A stretch of DNA of 64,000 nt, from assembly GCA_013397435.1 (NCBI GenBank), contig VZRG01002980.1, positions 1 through 64,000 of the forward strand, given 5' to 3'. Shown in pieces: positions 24,254 to 37,400 of the stretch (its first letter is position 1; each line of letters opens with the position of its first letter). The notes beneath the pieces were generated by a model. It was not told the DNA's origin, did no database searches, and saw only the letters and a list, made by a program, of their open reading frames with translations. This DNA is from Erythrocercus mccallii. Lineage: Eukaryota; Chordata; Aves; Passeriformes; Dicruridae. The position numbers were made by a program, and so were the translations under genes.

Positions 24254-25990
24254 GAATCATAGAATCATAGCATGTTAAGGGTTGGAAGGGACCTTAAAGA
24301 TCATCTAATCCCAGCTCCCCTGCCATAGGCAGGGACACTCCCACTAGAACAGGTTGCTCAAGGCCTTATCCAACCTGGCCTTCAACACTGCCAGGGTTTA
24401 GGCATCCACAGCCTCCCTGCGGAACCTGTGCCAGGGCGTCACCACCCTTGCTCTAAAAAATTTCCTCTTAATATCTAACATAAATGTCCTCTCTTTCAAT
24501 TTCTATGGATTTCTCCCTGTCCTGTCACTGCAGTTCCTGGAGGCCCCCTCCTATACCAGAATGTGCTTTGAGGTCTCCACAGAACCTTCTCCAGAATGAA
24601 CAGCACCCACTCTCTCAGCCTGTCTTCATATGGGAGGTTCTCCATTCCCCTCATCAACTTCATGGCATCCTCTGGACTTGCTTCAACAGTCCCCTGTCCT
24701 TCCTGTTCTAGTGACCTCAGAGCTGGACACAGCGCTGCAGGTAGGGTCTTACAAGAGCAGATGAAGGGGTAGAATCTCCTCCTTTGACCTGCTGGCCATG
24801 GAGCTTTGGATGCAGGATTTGTTTGGCTTTCTAGGCTATGAGCACTCACTGCTGGCTCATGTTGGGTTTTCATCAATCAACACCCCCAAGTCCTTCTCTT
24901 CAGTGCTACTCCCAATCACTCACCCACCCAGTCTTTTGGTGTGTCTGGGATTGCCCCAGCCCAGGTGTAGGACCTTGCACTTGGCCTTGTTGAACTTCAC
25001 GAGGTTCCCACCTCTCCACCCTGTCCCAGTCCCTCTGGATCCACCTCTTCTCTCCAGTATGTGACTTCACTACAGAGCTTGGTGTCATCAGTGACTCCAC
25101 TGTCCATGGCACCAACAAAGCCATTGGACAGAATCAGCCCCAGTACTGAACCTGAGGGACCCAACTCATCCCTGGTCTCTACATGGGCAATGAGCCATTG
25201 GCCACAACTCTTTGTGGAAGGTCATCCATCCAGTTCCTTATCCATGGAGTGGTCCATTCATCAAATCCGTGTCTTTCCAAGTTAGAGACAAGGATAACAG
25301 GGCAGGACAGTGTCAAACGCTTTGCAGAAGTCCACTTGGTTGCTCTGCTCCCATCCACTAACACCGTAGACCCATCTTAGAATGTCACCAAATTTGTCAG
25401 GCATGATTTCCCCTTTGTAAAGCCATATTGGCTGCAACAAATCACCTTTTCCATATGTCTTAGCACAGTTTCCAGGAGAACCTGCTCCGTGAATCTTGCC
25501 TGGCTCAGAGGTGAAGCTGGCCGTTTTGTAGTTCCCTGGGTTTTCTTCTTTCCTTCCTTCACTGGCACCCACACAGAACATTAACACTGGATAATAATCA
25601 GTAGGTTTAAGTAGGCTTGGAAGCTTTTCAGTAACATGCTTGATCCAGGCTCTCAGAAGGCAGCACACCTCCAAAGTGAGTCAGGTTGACAGGTGAGCGC
25701 CATAGTGCTTCTTAGAGGTGGAGTCACCAACTACTACCACCTGCCACCTTTTCTTGGTTGAAATAGTTGTTAATCTCTTTATTCAGGAGCATATTGAGCT
25801 GCTCTAGTTAGCTCTGGCTGTTCTTCCAGTGTGCTGGGTGTTGCCCTGTTAGCCTGCAAGGCTACCAAGCAATTCTGGGTAAGGATGTTTGTCTGGGTGA
25901 AAATGTCTGGCTTTGAAGGAAACCTCTTTCTTTTATTTGTTCCCTTCTCCTTCCTTTTGTTAATTTTCTTTTTTTCACTACTTCCCAACC
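24254..25990 (-). mobile_element. CR1 LINE with ORF1 esterase relic joined to ORF2
   Basis: Reads on the minus strand. Terminal repeats (GAATCATAGAATCATAG, 24254-24270) mark the 3' end. The reverse transcriptase region spans about 24790-25560, including NPGNYK, and the catalytic pair reads VTDD (DD codons at 25084-25089). Upstream, 25570-25760 carries the ORF1 SGNH-esterase region: VVVVGDS (GDS at 25720-25728) then EVCCLLRAWIK...LPSLLKPTDYYPVLMFCVGASE. The remaining sequence to 25990 looks like more ORF1. The endonuclease and the N-terminal part of ORF2 are missing, so ORF1 runs straight into the reverse transcriptase near 25560. Stops interrupt both halves. The copy cannot be active. Confidence 0.9.
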
Positions 25991-28900
25991 TTCTGTGTTA
26001 ATGCTCTCCCTCCCTTCCACGTGTGCTGGTGGTGAATTTGTGGCCTCTGGGGTTCCCTCACCTCAGGTTTGGAAGCAGCTGTCTGTCCTGGAGCAGAATG
26101 CCAGTTCAGCACTATGTGGGTGTAACAAAACTGTGTATTCTACCCTCCTCTACATCTTTTCTGAATGTTTTGTCTTCATCAATTCTGAACTGTTCATGAT
26201 GGGTTGTTTGCAGTGGTTGATCAGTGCCACTGCAAACCCTGGGCTACAAGCTGGATGGTAATTGAGGTAAAGGAGAAGAGGCAATCCTGCAAGGCTGGGA
26301 AGTGCTTATTTTTCTTTACAAATGACTCAGCCCTAATAACTCTCTGTGGGGAAGTAAGAACACAGTCACACCCATGGGTTTTCCTGAGATCAGGAATCTC
26401 CCCGTACAGCTTGATCCAACAGTCACCCCTGCCAGTGGTGTGACCTTGTGGAACTGATGATCTTATCCAAGCTTTTACTCATGAGTCATGTCTTCCTGTA
26501 ACACTATAGAACAAATCCCAACATCATCTGGAGTTTAATTTAGAACTGCAATTTCAATAACTGTTAACTTGTAAAATATTAAAAATAGAATTTAATATAC
26601 ATATTTTTTATTCTCTATTTTTATTCAATTTTTAATGTTCGTATTTTCTTGCAGTATAGTACTTTTCAGTCAGAAATCTAAAACTATTCATTTCAAAAAC
26701 CAGGCAGTGGGATTATTTTATTTGGTTGGTTGATTAGTTTTTAGAATACTTATGATTCAACACTTTTTTCAAGTCCTTGTATAAAGTGGTAATCCAGACC
26801 TTACATAGAGAGAAGTAATGTTGCACTCAATAAAATTTGTAATCTCACCACTGTGTTCAGCTGACTTCATTTGTGTGCAAGGTCTTTAGAACCTCTATAA
26901 AGATGGTTGGTATGGAAATACAAAGCACTTTCTTGAAGTAAGACTTCTTTGCTAACAACTCTACCTACTATATGAGCAAAAAAAACCCAACAGCAAGAAC
27001 ATCCAAGTACTTTCTTATGGAACTTTACCCTAAGACACATTTAAATAAGTATTTGCAATTTATTTTCATTTAAAATATTACACTTAAGGCTTTAATTAAA
27101 TTAAGTAGAAATAATAACAATTTTATAAGCGAGAACCTCAGAAGAGTTTTTTTAAAATCTATATTTTAAAAAATGAGAGAGAAAAGTCAGAAGTACAAGA
27201 AATTACTGATGACATCTATCCATGTATGGATCTTGTACTTGTAATTTTCTAGAACAGTTTTGTTTAGACTCCTGACAAATACTGCACTTTATCAAAGGGT
27301 AAGTGACAACATTTGTGAGAGTACAGCTTTCAGTGAGCTCTGTTTGAAGCTTTTGTGCTGAATTTTTTAAATATGCCGTTTTTAGTAGCTTTTTAAAGAT
27401 ATTTCATCTTATCTAATAGCTTTTATCAGCACTAAAGAAGCTATCAGTAAAATTCTTTATGTGTTTTTCTTGTTCATTTATCTTTTTGCTGCTAAGATTC
27501 CTTTTATTTTAAACACCCCACATTTCAATCTTTTTTCCTGGGTTTTTAAAATGCTATTCAATATTAACTATTTGGGATGACATTCACTGATTATTAGTTC
27601 TCTTTTGAGATTTAACCACAGTAAAACTAAGGCTCATTAGAGGCTGACATTTAGACTCATTAGCCTATGAATCCCTGTGTATCATGAACTCATGAACTGG
27701 AGTCTTTTGCCTTGATGGTGTCTCAGTTTGCATTCTGATCCAGCAGGTGATGCATTCAGAGAGATTAAGGGATGATGTTCTCAAAACTCCAGTTCCTTAC
27801 AGCTACAGACAGAGCACTGGTTCCCTCCAAAACTTGAAGTGGTCATAATTTGTTAAAACATCTTTAATCCTTTCACTTTTTCCTGTAAAATAATAACCAA
27901 TGGCTTCAGGCCTGTAGGAAATAAGAAATATTTATAGGAGGAAAGAAATAGGAAGAAGCCCTCTGCTTTAATAATATAGAACTGGTTGATGCATAAATGA
28001 CATTTCACATCTCCTCCAGAAGCAATTTAGGAGAATGCTCTTTACTGCTTTTAGCATGTGGCCTGAAACATCAAGAGTCACAGAATATTTAAAACATACT
28101 CATAGGTACAATCTTTTGACCTCTAAATATTCACCTGTTCTGATAAATATTTAAAAAATGTGTGTAATCAATCAAGCACCTTTGCTTTGGATTGTATTTA
28201 TTTCATTTTCTGCTTCTTGTAGAAAGCAAGCTGGACAGTGCTATTTCCATGTGTACTTCTGTCACACTGCTGGATTAGCGCAGTCTTCAAGCTACAGTCC
28301 ACACCCATTCCATTGAGCCTGGATGTTCACCTCCCTTGCATATATTTTTATCTATTAATATTTTAATTATCATCATTATTATTATTATTAATATGACCAA
28401 TGGGTTCAGTAAGAGAGGACATACCTTGATTGTTAGAGCCATAGATGTGGTTACCTTTTACCATAAGGTATAGTACTTATTCCAAAGAAAAAAATGAGAA
28501 TGATAACACACTTGGGAACTAATTAACACACACCAAGATCTTTTGCTGATCTCTGCCTGTTTCTCTCTGTAAAGCATGGTCTTATTACTTGCATACTTCA
28601 AAGGAAAGTTGAGAATAAAACACAGAACAGTGAAAAGTTCACATGCCCATATACAGATGGAGTATAATCATAACATGATTATATAAGCTCTTCAGGCCAA
28701 GTTAATATACTTTCAATAGATTTAAAAATGTGATTTTAAACAGAAACCATTTCAAAGTTTTCTAATTATATGTGTTTGTTTTCTTTGGGGTTTTTTTTCA
28801 TATCCCAAAGAAAAAATGGTTGAAATAATGCCTTAATTTATATAAATACATAGACACCATCTCATTATATAGAGAAAGAAAATAAAATACAGCTCCAGGG

Positions 28901-29008
28901 CAGGAGACTCCTTGCTATTCCTGATTCTAAAGTTATAAAGAATTTTGGATTTTTTTTGTACCTGTAAGTAGAGCCAATAGGTTGTTGTGTTAGTAAGGAT
29001 GAATCAGT
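25991..29008. other. Unique AT-rich sequence
   Basis: About 3 kb with no recognisable element apart from an ATT microsatellite near 28366-28392. The frame at 25995-26261 is unrecognised. Confidence 0.4.
28366..28392. repeat. (ATT)n-type microsatellite
   Basis: Interrupted trinucleotide run of TCATTATTATTATTATTAA type. Confidence 0.8.
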
Positions 29009-30103
29009 CACAGAATCATAGAATAATTTAGGTTGTAAAAGTCCTTTGAGATTACTGAGTCAAACTGTAAGCCCAGCACTGTGAAGTCTACCACTAAATC
29101 ATGTCCCTAAGAATCATGTCCACAGGTCTTTTAAACAGCTCTGGGTATGCTGTTCCAGTGCTTGATAAACATTTCCATGAAGAATTTTTTCTTAATACCC
29201 ATTTTAAATCCCCTGGTGTAATTTCAAGACATTTCTTCTTGTCCTTTCACTTGGGAGAACAGACAAATCCCTCAACTCACCTTAACTTCCCTTCTGATTG
29301 TTCTGCAGAACAAGAAGCTTCCCCTAAACCTCCTTTTCTCCAGGATGAACTTCCCCAATTCCCTCAGCTGTTCCTCATCAGACTTGTGCTTCACACCCTT
29401 CCCCAGCTGCGTTTCCTTCTCTGGACACACTCTAGGTCCTCAGTGCCTTTGTTCCAGCAAGGGGCCCAGAACTGGACACAGCACTTGAGGCGTGGCCTCC
29501 TAGTGCCCAGTGCAAGGGGACAGTCACTGCCCTGGTCCTGCTGCCACACTATCACTGATACAGGCTGGGTGCCATTGGCCTTATTGGCCACCTGGGCTCA
29601 TGTTCAGCTCCTGTTCACCAGCTCCTGCAAGGCCTTTTTCCCATGGCAGTTTTCCAGCCACTCTGCCCCAGCCTGTAGCACTGCCTGGAGTTGTAGACAG
29701 GTTGTTGCCCTGACCCAAGTGCAGGACCCAGCACTTGGCTTTGTTGTACCTTATACAATTGGCCTTAACCCACTGATGCAGTGTGTCCAGATCCCTCTGT
29801 TGACCCTTCTTTTCCTCCAAGCTATCAACATTATTACCCAACTTGGTGTTCTCTGCAAACAGACTGAGAGGTCACTCCATTCCTTTCTTAAGGTACTTGA
29901 TAACATTATTAAACAGGATCAGCCCCAAATACTGAGCCTTGGGGAAGACCGCTAGTGACCAGCCACTGACAAGATTTAGCTCCATTCACCACCACATTTT
30001 GGGTTTGGCAATCCAGACAGTTTTTACCCAAAATAGTGCACCTGTCCAAGCCATGAATAGCCTGTTTCTCTAGGAGAATGCTGTGGGAAAAGCAGTCAAA
30101 AAG
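29009..30103 (-). mobile_element. CR1 LINE, different subfamily, about 1.1 kb
   Basis: Starts with CACAGAATCATAGAATAATTT and continues as the reverse complement of CR1 through the 3' UTR and the C-terminal half of ORF2. Blocks include CACTACCACTAAATCATGTCC-like sequence, CTTCTCTGGACACACTC, ACCCAAGTGCAGGACCC, AACTTGGTGTTCTCTGCAAAC, GGGGAAGACC and CTCTAGGAGAATGCTGTGGG. The 3' UTR differs from the other copies in the window (AATTTAGGTTG instead of GCCTGGGTTGG), so it belongs to another subfamily. The plus-strand 284-codon frame at 29101-29955 is the antisense of this copy. Confidence 0.92.
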
Positions 30104-31015
30104 AGATAAGTGATTCAAGGCACATATTTAAAATACTTTCAGACATGTAATAGTCCAGAACTCCTGTGTGAATGTATTTTCATCCCAATAGAACTGCCTA
30201 TTTAATGAGCTCAGTGCTTCTTAGATAAAATCATTATAGACTTTTTGTGCTGCCAGGTTGCTCAGAGCTGTGTCAACCTGGAACAGAATCAGCCCCAAAA
30301 GTTTTTCCTATTTTATTATTTGCTACTATAGCTCTTTCAACCTGCAATGGAATCCACCCCACTTCTTTTTCCCTATTTCATTATTTCCTACTTTATAATT
30401 AAATAGCAACGGCTGTGCATGTCACTTGAGAATGGAATGAACAGGATCCAGTTTAGTTTGCACTACTGGGTAAAAGAAAGTTGAACAGAAAGGTAGGTAT
30501 TAACTACTGTCTCCAGATTTTAGAGTACTCCTGCTTGACACTTATGACCTAATTCCTTTATTGATGATACTAATTTAAAGTAAGTGACCAGGGATCTCAC
30601 TGTGACCAGAACAGTTGCACACAATAATGGAATGTGTAGCTACTCAAGTGATTTTTGCTATCCAAAAGCCAAGGCACCTACCACACATTTAAACATCATC
30701 TGTGTTGATCTGCAGAGAGATAGTTTGCAAGTTTTAAATGTTTCTCTATAGACTATTTTTAAGCTGTACATTGATTAAAACAAACCTTTGGATTCACCAC
30801 AATACTTGCTTATATCTGGAAATATATCTTATATTTATTCAGATTGTGTTGTCACTTTTAGGAAAAACAATCTGAAATTGTATTCTGGAAATTTTGTAAG
30901 AGTTGTGGTTTTTTTTTCCTTTTAAAAATAACCTCAGGAAGATGATGGTTTTTTTCCTCTTTGGATTTATTCAATGCAGCATAATTTTGTATTTACAACT
31001 TGAGTTACATCCCAA
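30104..31015. other. Spacer with a diverged tandem duplication
   Basis: Unique sequence except for the 64-bp duplication at 30267-30394. Confidence 0.4.
30267..30394. repeat. Diverged 2 x 64-bp tandem duplication
   Basis: Unit 1 (30267-30330) and unit 2 (30331-30394) share the order TCAACCTG, GAATC, CCCC, TTTTTCC, TATTT, ATTATTT and CTAC with several substitutions. An old local duplication. Confidence 0.7.
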
Positions 31016-31161
31016 CCATAGAATTATGGAATTGTTTGGGTTGAAAGGGACCATAAAGATCATCGAGTTCTAACTCCTCTGCAGTGGGCTGAAGTACCTT
31101 CCCCTAGACCAGGTGGCTCAAAGCCCTGTCCAGCCTAGTCTTGAACACTTCCAGGGATGAA
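31016..31161 (-). mobile_element. CR1 LINE 3' fragment
   Basis: Begins CATAGAATTATGGAATTG, then GGGTTGAAAGGGACC and CAAAGCCCTGTCCAGCCT. About 145 bp of CR1 3' UTR in reverse complement. Confidence 0.85.
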
Positions 31162-31554
31162 TGTACAAGAAGTGCACTGAACTCCTTGCTCTCCTCTCTT
31201 CTACTTACCAGAAGTATCAATGTCCAAGTCATGTAGATAAGCCAAAGCCTAAGACAACAGTGGCCAATTGTAGAAGACCTTATTAATGAGTATCACAACT
31301 TTACACAAGTCTGAAAAATGTGTAGAGTGTAGAGAGGTGTAGAGAGAAGCCCTGTGTGGAGAGAAGCCCTTTGGCCATCTTCCTTCTGAGAAGCAAAAAG
31401 AAGCCTTTTGATAACACGCAGTATTTCCTAGAGTAGCCTGTTCATTTTTAGTTGTTGTCTTCAAAGGAGAGACAAGATTGACTAGCTTCTCGGGACATAT
31501 AAAACCCTGACCATTTATTGGTGTAAGCAAATCTTGCATAACAGGATTAGCATT
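31162..31554. repeat. Spacer with short GTAGAGAG-type repeats
   Basis: A small local repeat at 31319-31375 uses the words GTGTAGAG and GAGAGAAGCCCT twice each. No other element was seen between the two CR1 pieces, which face in opposite directions. Confidence 0.4.
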
Positions 31555-31730
31555 ACTGTGAGGGTGGTGAGGCACTGGAACAGGTTGCCCAGAGATGTTT
31601 GGAAGCCCCGTTCCTGGAAGTGTTCAAGATCAGGTTGGATGGAGTTTTGAGGTCTGGTCTAAGGGAAAGAGGACTTGGAACCAGATCATCTTTATAGTCC
31701 TTTTCAACCCAAACCAATTCTCTGATCATG
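31555..31730 (+). mobile_element. CR1 LINE 3' fragment
   Basis: Starts ACTGTGAGGGTGGTGAGGCA, then GGAACAGGTTGCCCAGAGAT, and ends GTCCTTTTCAACCCAAACC with a decayed terminal repeat. Plus orientation, opposite to the piece at 31016-31161. Confidence 0.88.
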
Positions 31731-33191
31731 GGCTTATCCTTCACTTCATTACTTAAGTGATCACCAGCTGCCTTTTTTTTCTTATGTGCTTTCAGAGCTT
31801 GTATATCAAAGAGATGTTTGAAAAGGTATCCATGAACCCACTACCTTTCAGCCATGAGGGGCTACTCCCTTTCAGTCTTTTCCTAAACTACTTCAAGTCA
31901 ATAAATAAAAAATTTTGGACCTATATCTCCTACAATTTCCTGAGCTGATATCTGTTTCCTGATTCCATTGCCTCTTGATTATTACTGTTCTGCTTCTTAT
32001 TACTGTTCTGCTGACTTCTGTACTGAACTTACTCTAAAATGCAGATAGAATGATTCAAGTATTTTCCAGAAAATTGAAAATTGTCAAACTCACTAGAAAA
32101 AAGAAAATCAAGAAAAAAAAACTGGCATAACAACCAATTAACAAAACAAACCAAACAAAAAACCCCCAAACCAAAGAAACAAACAAAATTACCTAACAAA
32201 TTAAAAAACCCACCAAACCAAGGAAAAACAAATCTTAAGTGTTGACACATTTAATGTTCCATCCATCCAAATATCTTTCTCTTCTGTAACTTCCGAGTGA
32301 TTTCAGGGAACAGCTAGGACACTTTCCCATTTGCTTCTGAAATGCCTACAGTTCATCTTTCAAGCTTTCTTCTCTACTTCTCTGTTGTTCAGACAATGTG
32401 ATTTTTCTCTCTTTTTAACAGAGAGTTGGAGGTTAGACTGAAATACACCTTATTTTTCATTGTGGTATTAGTCCAACCCACACACTGTCAAGCAGCAGAG
32501 ATGTACTCTGATGAATGTGTCCTTCCAAAATAGAACTGACCCTGAATACAGCTGCTAATTCCCTTTTTATATACACAATAAGTCACAATGAAAGAATCAA
32601 TCAAATGTCATGACTGAGTCATTAAAAAATGAGATACAATATATTTGAAATTTGAGGGAAAAAGGAGATTGAGGTTAAAATCACAAACTGTAGCTATAAT
32701 TTATGGCTTAATTAAACTCTGCATTTATTTCCTTATCTGACAACACCTTTTTTTCCTCTTAAATTGTCTCAGTGGGAATGAATCACAAGAGGTATGTTTA
32801 TCTGATTTTTAAGAGGCAGTATCAAATCAGATAGGAAATGGGAACAGATGTATTGAAGATTTCTACAGTTCTCAACTCCTTATTTCTCTTTTCATCCTCT
32901 TTGCAAGATGACATCTATCCGAAAGTTGTAGAGAGTTTTCAGAAAGTGTTATGCAAGAAGACAAATTTTTTTTAAAAGGAAAGACTTATGACAAAAACAT
33001 CATGTTTCCTCATATAATTTGGAATATATCCTTTTGATAGCAAGGTGTTTTTGCCTTACAGAAAGAGGCATCCATATTATACAGGAGTTTGACCTGCAGA
33101 TTTGACACTGCAGCATTGTGCCCTGGCAAAAGTGAAATCCTATACAAATGAATTATCCAATTATGTATATAAGTTTAGATTTGATATATAT

Positions 33192-33234
<43 letters not shown>

Positions 33235-34266
33235 AAGAGATTAAGGTTGTAACTGTTTTACAGTCTAATTTTCTCTCTTTCTTCCTCCCAAAAACAATGA
33301 CAAAAAATTGTGCTTTGAATAAAAATAGTCTTTTATGCCAATGATTACTTTGTTTTAATGGCAGACGCACTTATTTAATCTTAACATGACAGATAACTTA
33401 AGTAGTAAAGAAATGAGAATATGAAATGAGAGATTTCTTCACCCAAAGTTTAAAAAAAATCTTTTAATGGATCAGTTAACATTGGTTTCAAATTAGTATA
33501 ACTTTAGCCTTGCCTGTCTATATGTCCTAGTGATTTTTACTCATATATGGTTTTATTTAAGACTTATTTTACCTGTGGAATACCTTACACAAATACAAAG
33601 TATTAGTACTGCAATTATGACAGCAAAGATTTTATATCTACATAGAAATTTTAAAACATATGTCCATTTTTTTCTTTGCTGTTATTACTGTAGTTAGTAT
33701 AGAGAGCACTCCAGAATCCATGTCCTGCAGCGAAAGGCCTTCTCTTGAGTTAAGAATACTATGTGGTTTTTTTATCTGGGGAACAAAAAAAAAGGTTTGC
33801 ATGAACTGGCCCACAAATATTAATTTTTAATCCAGTTGAAGATGGATCAAGTAAAATACCACCATAAATTTATCAAGCTCTTACTTCTAAAAAGTTAGAC
33901 ACAAAAATAACCATTAGCCAAGATATATTCTAAACAATGCACTTCACTGACCTTTGAATATTTCTTAGCATTAACCTAATGTTCACATTTTATTTTAATT
34001 ATTATGAAAGAACGAAAATGTCTAAGGATACTAAGTGTGGATTTGATGTATCTGGTAAGGATTTTTTGACAGTATACAAAAATTCAGAAAAAGTGTGTTG
34101 GTTATTTTAAGTATTGGAATGTCTTTAGGTTTTGAAATGTGACTTTATTATACTATATGAATAATGAATAATGAAATTATATTAATAATTTGGAATTATT
34201 GATAACGAAATAATGATAATGAAGAAATAAAACCACAAAAGATCTGTTATGATTAAATGAAACAGA
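31731..34266. other. AT-rich unique sequence
   Basis: Contains an A/C-rich low-complexity tract at 32097-32230 and the (AG)n microsatellite at 33198-33230. No gene seen. Confidence 0.4.
33184..33230. repeat. (TA)n(AG)n microsatellite
   Basis: A short TA run (33184-33194) followed by about 16 AG units (33198-33230). It makes the Ser/Leu- or Arg/Glu-repeat frames around it spurious. Confidence 0.95.
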
Positions 34267-34420
34267 CCATAGAATGGCCTGGGTTGGAAGGGACATTAAA
34301 GATCACCTAATTCCAACCCTTCTGCCATGGGCAGGGACACCTTCCACTAGACCAGATTGCTCAAATCCCATCCAACCTGGCTTCCAGGGATGGGGCACCC
34401 AGAGCTTCTCTGTGAAACCT
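34267..34420 (-). mobile_element. CR1 LINE 3' fragment
   Basis: CATAGAATGGCCTGGGTTGG, then GGGACATTAAAGATCACC and CCATGGGCAGGGACACC, which is canonical CR1 3' UTR in reverse complement. About 155 bp. Confidence 0.9.
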
Positions 34421-37400
34421 CATAAGGCAGCCTTTTAATCACATTTGTAAATAATCTTACAGAGCTCTTATACAAACTCTTATAAAATCCTTTTCATGCT
34501 GTTTTTTTCTTTTGTTTTCGGTTTTGTATTTTAAGAAGAGAAGCAGTGTGAAGCCTAAAGTAGTCATTTTGAACCTGTGTCTTCCAGGCAGTATCTTCCT
34601 GATCCCCCCCAGATAACTGGGCTTTGGCTGCCTTCTCACGTGATCATACTCTTTATTTGCAGGGCAGGGGAAAATCAAACTGTAAAGGAGCAGATTAAGT
34701 CATAGGTCTTGAGTTTTTGAGAAGTTTCAGGGTGTTGAATGAGGCTATTCACCACTGTATCTCATGTAATGGTTAAAGAATAGCAGACAAGAATATTGGA
34801 ACTATGAATGGTATCATGGAAGGACATTACTTTATAGCAGCAGCTGTGTAAAATTGGGAAGAGAAGGAAATGCCTAAAAAATATGAAAACAGCCAAAGCT
34901 CCAAAGCCATTCGGACCTCAAAACAGAGAGATTAATGAAAGCATCACCAGGAGGTTTCCCTTTGCATGATCATGGAGCTTCATTCATCTGACATCTCCCT
35001 CTCAATTTGCTATAAAACATAACTGAAGAATTGTATATTTAACCTTGTTTTGGGGCACTGCAGAATGTGTGAGAATTTACTGCATTATTCCAAATGCATA
35101 AGGGGAGTGCCAGGGAATAAAATACTTCAATTTAATTCCATAAACAAAAACCCACAAGAGGAATGTGTTCATTAAAAAGAAGTGAAAAGATTTTATCAGC
35201 TTTTGATACATGTAACATAATTGCTTGCAGAAGTTTGCAAAAAGCACCTCAATGCCAACTCGACATTCCTTCAACTGGGAATAGAGAAAAAGAAAACAAA
35301 ATAAATTTTCATGAGAGACACTTGCCCAAAACATTTGCCTTTATTGGCTGGTACTATGTCTTAACAATTCTATGTGTTTCTTCATTGGTACACTGTTTGA
35401 AATGTAGCAATTTTATTTGCTTCATTTCTTTTCTCTCTCTGGTCTTCTAAGTAATTTTATTGTTTTCTTTCTTTTCTTCCTCAAAAGCATTTATGCCTAA
35501 ATTCCCTTGTTTTTTTAAACTGTTTCACTACCTGCAAAATCCATCTCGTTCAGATTTTTTTTTACTACACTAGAGGGTGAAAATTAAAATAACTTAATGA
35601 CTTACTGCCTGCAAAATTATTTTCATTTTATCATGAATTTTAGTTCAGTCCCATAGTTAGTATAGATTCAGAGCAAGCTTCGTGTTTTGTGCTCTGAATT
35701 TTAGATTTTAACTAAATTAAAGCCACCTTCTTAGTCAGAAAATGTGTATTAATCTGCAGAAAGATTCATTTTCAGAACATAATACACTATTGATCACTTG
35801 GAAAATTTGTGCTTGCTAACTCCACTTCTCACCTGAAAAATAGATTCAAAATTAGTGCAAGGTTTATAGGACCTTGAAAATGAAATTATGGAAGTGGAGT
35901 GTTGTGTGTAGGGGTGTTTTGCTATTTCTTTTTCCTTATACTCATTAAGAGATTTTTGGTAATTTCATTAGCAGACCTTGGTAATTGACATGTAACTATA
36001 AATGTAGGAGATATTTAGATTTAGAAACAGACCAGAATAATTATTTAATTTCGTAAGTTTTGTACATATTTAAATCAAGGAGGCATCAGCTGGACCAATT
36101 TGACTAGAAGTAGACTGTTTACATACAAGCATCACATTTTGAAGTTATTTGTGTTTTAACCTCCTTTTTGAGGTTTTAAATTAAGCTGTATTAAAAAAAT
36201 ATATTGACTTCTTATATACAGAGCACCGAACTGCTCCTTTTTAATTTTTGGATTTACCTTTAGAGTACAGAGTATTTTCTTAAAATACGCACTTTATTGA
36301 AAGACAAGATGGCCAGAGCCTCACAAATTACTCCTTTAGAAACTGAACAAGAGAGTATTATACCATGGATCAGGTTTGGCAATAGATTTTACAAAATTCT
36401 TCCTGGTTTTGTCCACCTCTTTTTGGCAAGATTGTTTTAAATATCTCATTTATGAAACTACAAAGAATAAAAAAGAGCCCAAACCAACTAAACAAACAGA
36501 AAAAAACCACCCATCCCAGATATCTATGGGTTTGCAGAGAAGTACCTGAATATATGTTTTTATTTGGAGAAAGATTTTTCCTCCCATACTCAAATTTCAT
36601 TTCCCAATTCATTCTGCATGAAGTCAATCTAGTCATTGCATAAGTTGAACATACTGCATAATAAGGCAATAATTGTGTTCAACTCTAGATATTCAGATGA
36701 AAATTGTTTAATATTAAAGCACTGATTTTTGTCTGACTTTGCAAAAGGATGTTTTTTGTTTCAAGGTACTGTATCTAAAGTAATATCTACTAGCCATTTT
36801 CCTCCTATTTTTTCAGTTAGATGAAGCCAGCTGTACTTTTTGATTTAATGATGCAGATATTTATGTGAATCCTTAATAAAAATTGTAATTGTTGCAAAGT
36901 TTATTTTTCACCTGACTGTAGCAAGTGGAGAAGCACCATTTTTTCAGCTCTTACAGTTTCAGCCACATAGACTGATAAAAATGAAACTGCTTCTTTAAAC
37001 ATTCAAGCTTAAAGTTTGATTGGGACAGAAAAGAAATAAAGGAAAATTTCAGCTCCCAAACTCACCAAGTTGATAAATTCAACTAATTGATTTCTGTGTC
37101 TGTTGAAACTGCTATTCACAATAGTTATGGAAAATTACAATAAGGATGGCTGCAATCAGGATGTAGTAACTGAATTGTAATGGAAACCTGAAGGACAAGT
37201 GAGTAAAAGTCTGTGTAGCTACTGTAGCCTTTCATACTGTATGAACGTGTATTTATGACATTTAGATTATCTAAAGATTTTAGTCTCAACTTCAGTTTGA
37301 AGAGAATCCTGATTGTTTAGACATGAGTCTAAATAATAATGAATGCAGTTACACAGATTAATTAGAAACTGGTGAATATAAGGATTTTCAAATAGTCTTT

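Noticed and set aside
29101..29955. A 284-codon open frame on the plus strand
   Set aside because: It is the antisense of the CR1 copy at 29009-30103. Its length is chance in GC-richer repeat DNA and the sequence shows no domain.
31016..31730. Two CR1 pieces in opposite orientation as an inverted-repeat transposon
   Set aside because: Each is an ordinary truncated CR1 3' fragment of different extent; there are no matching TSDs or transposase.
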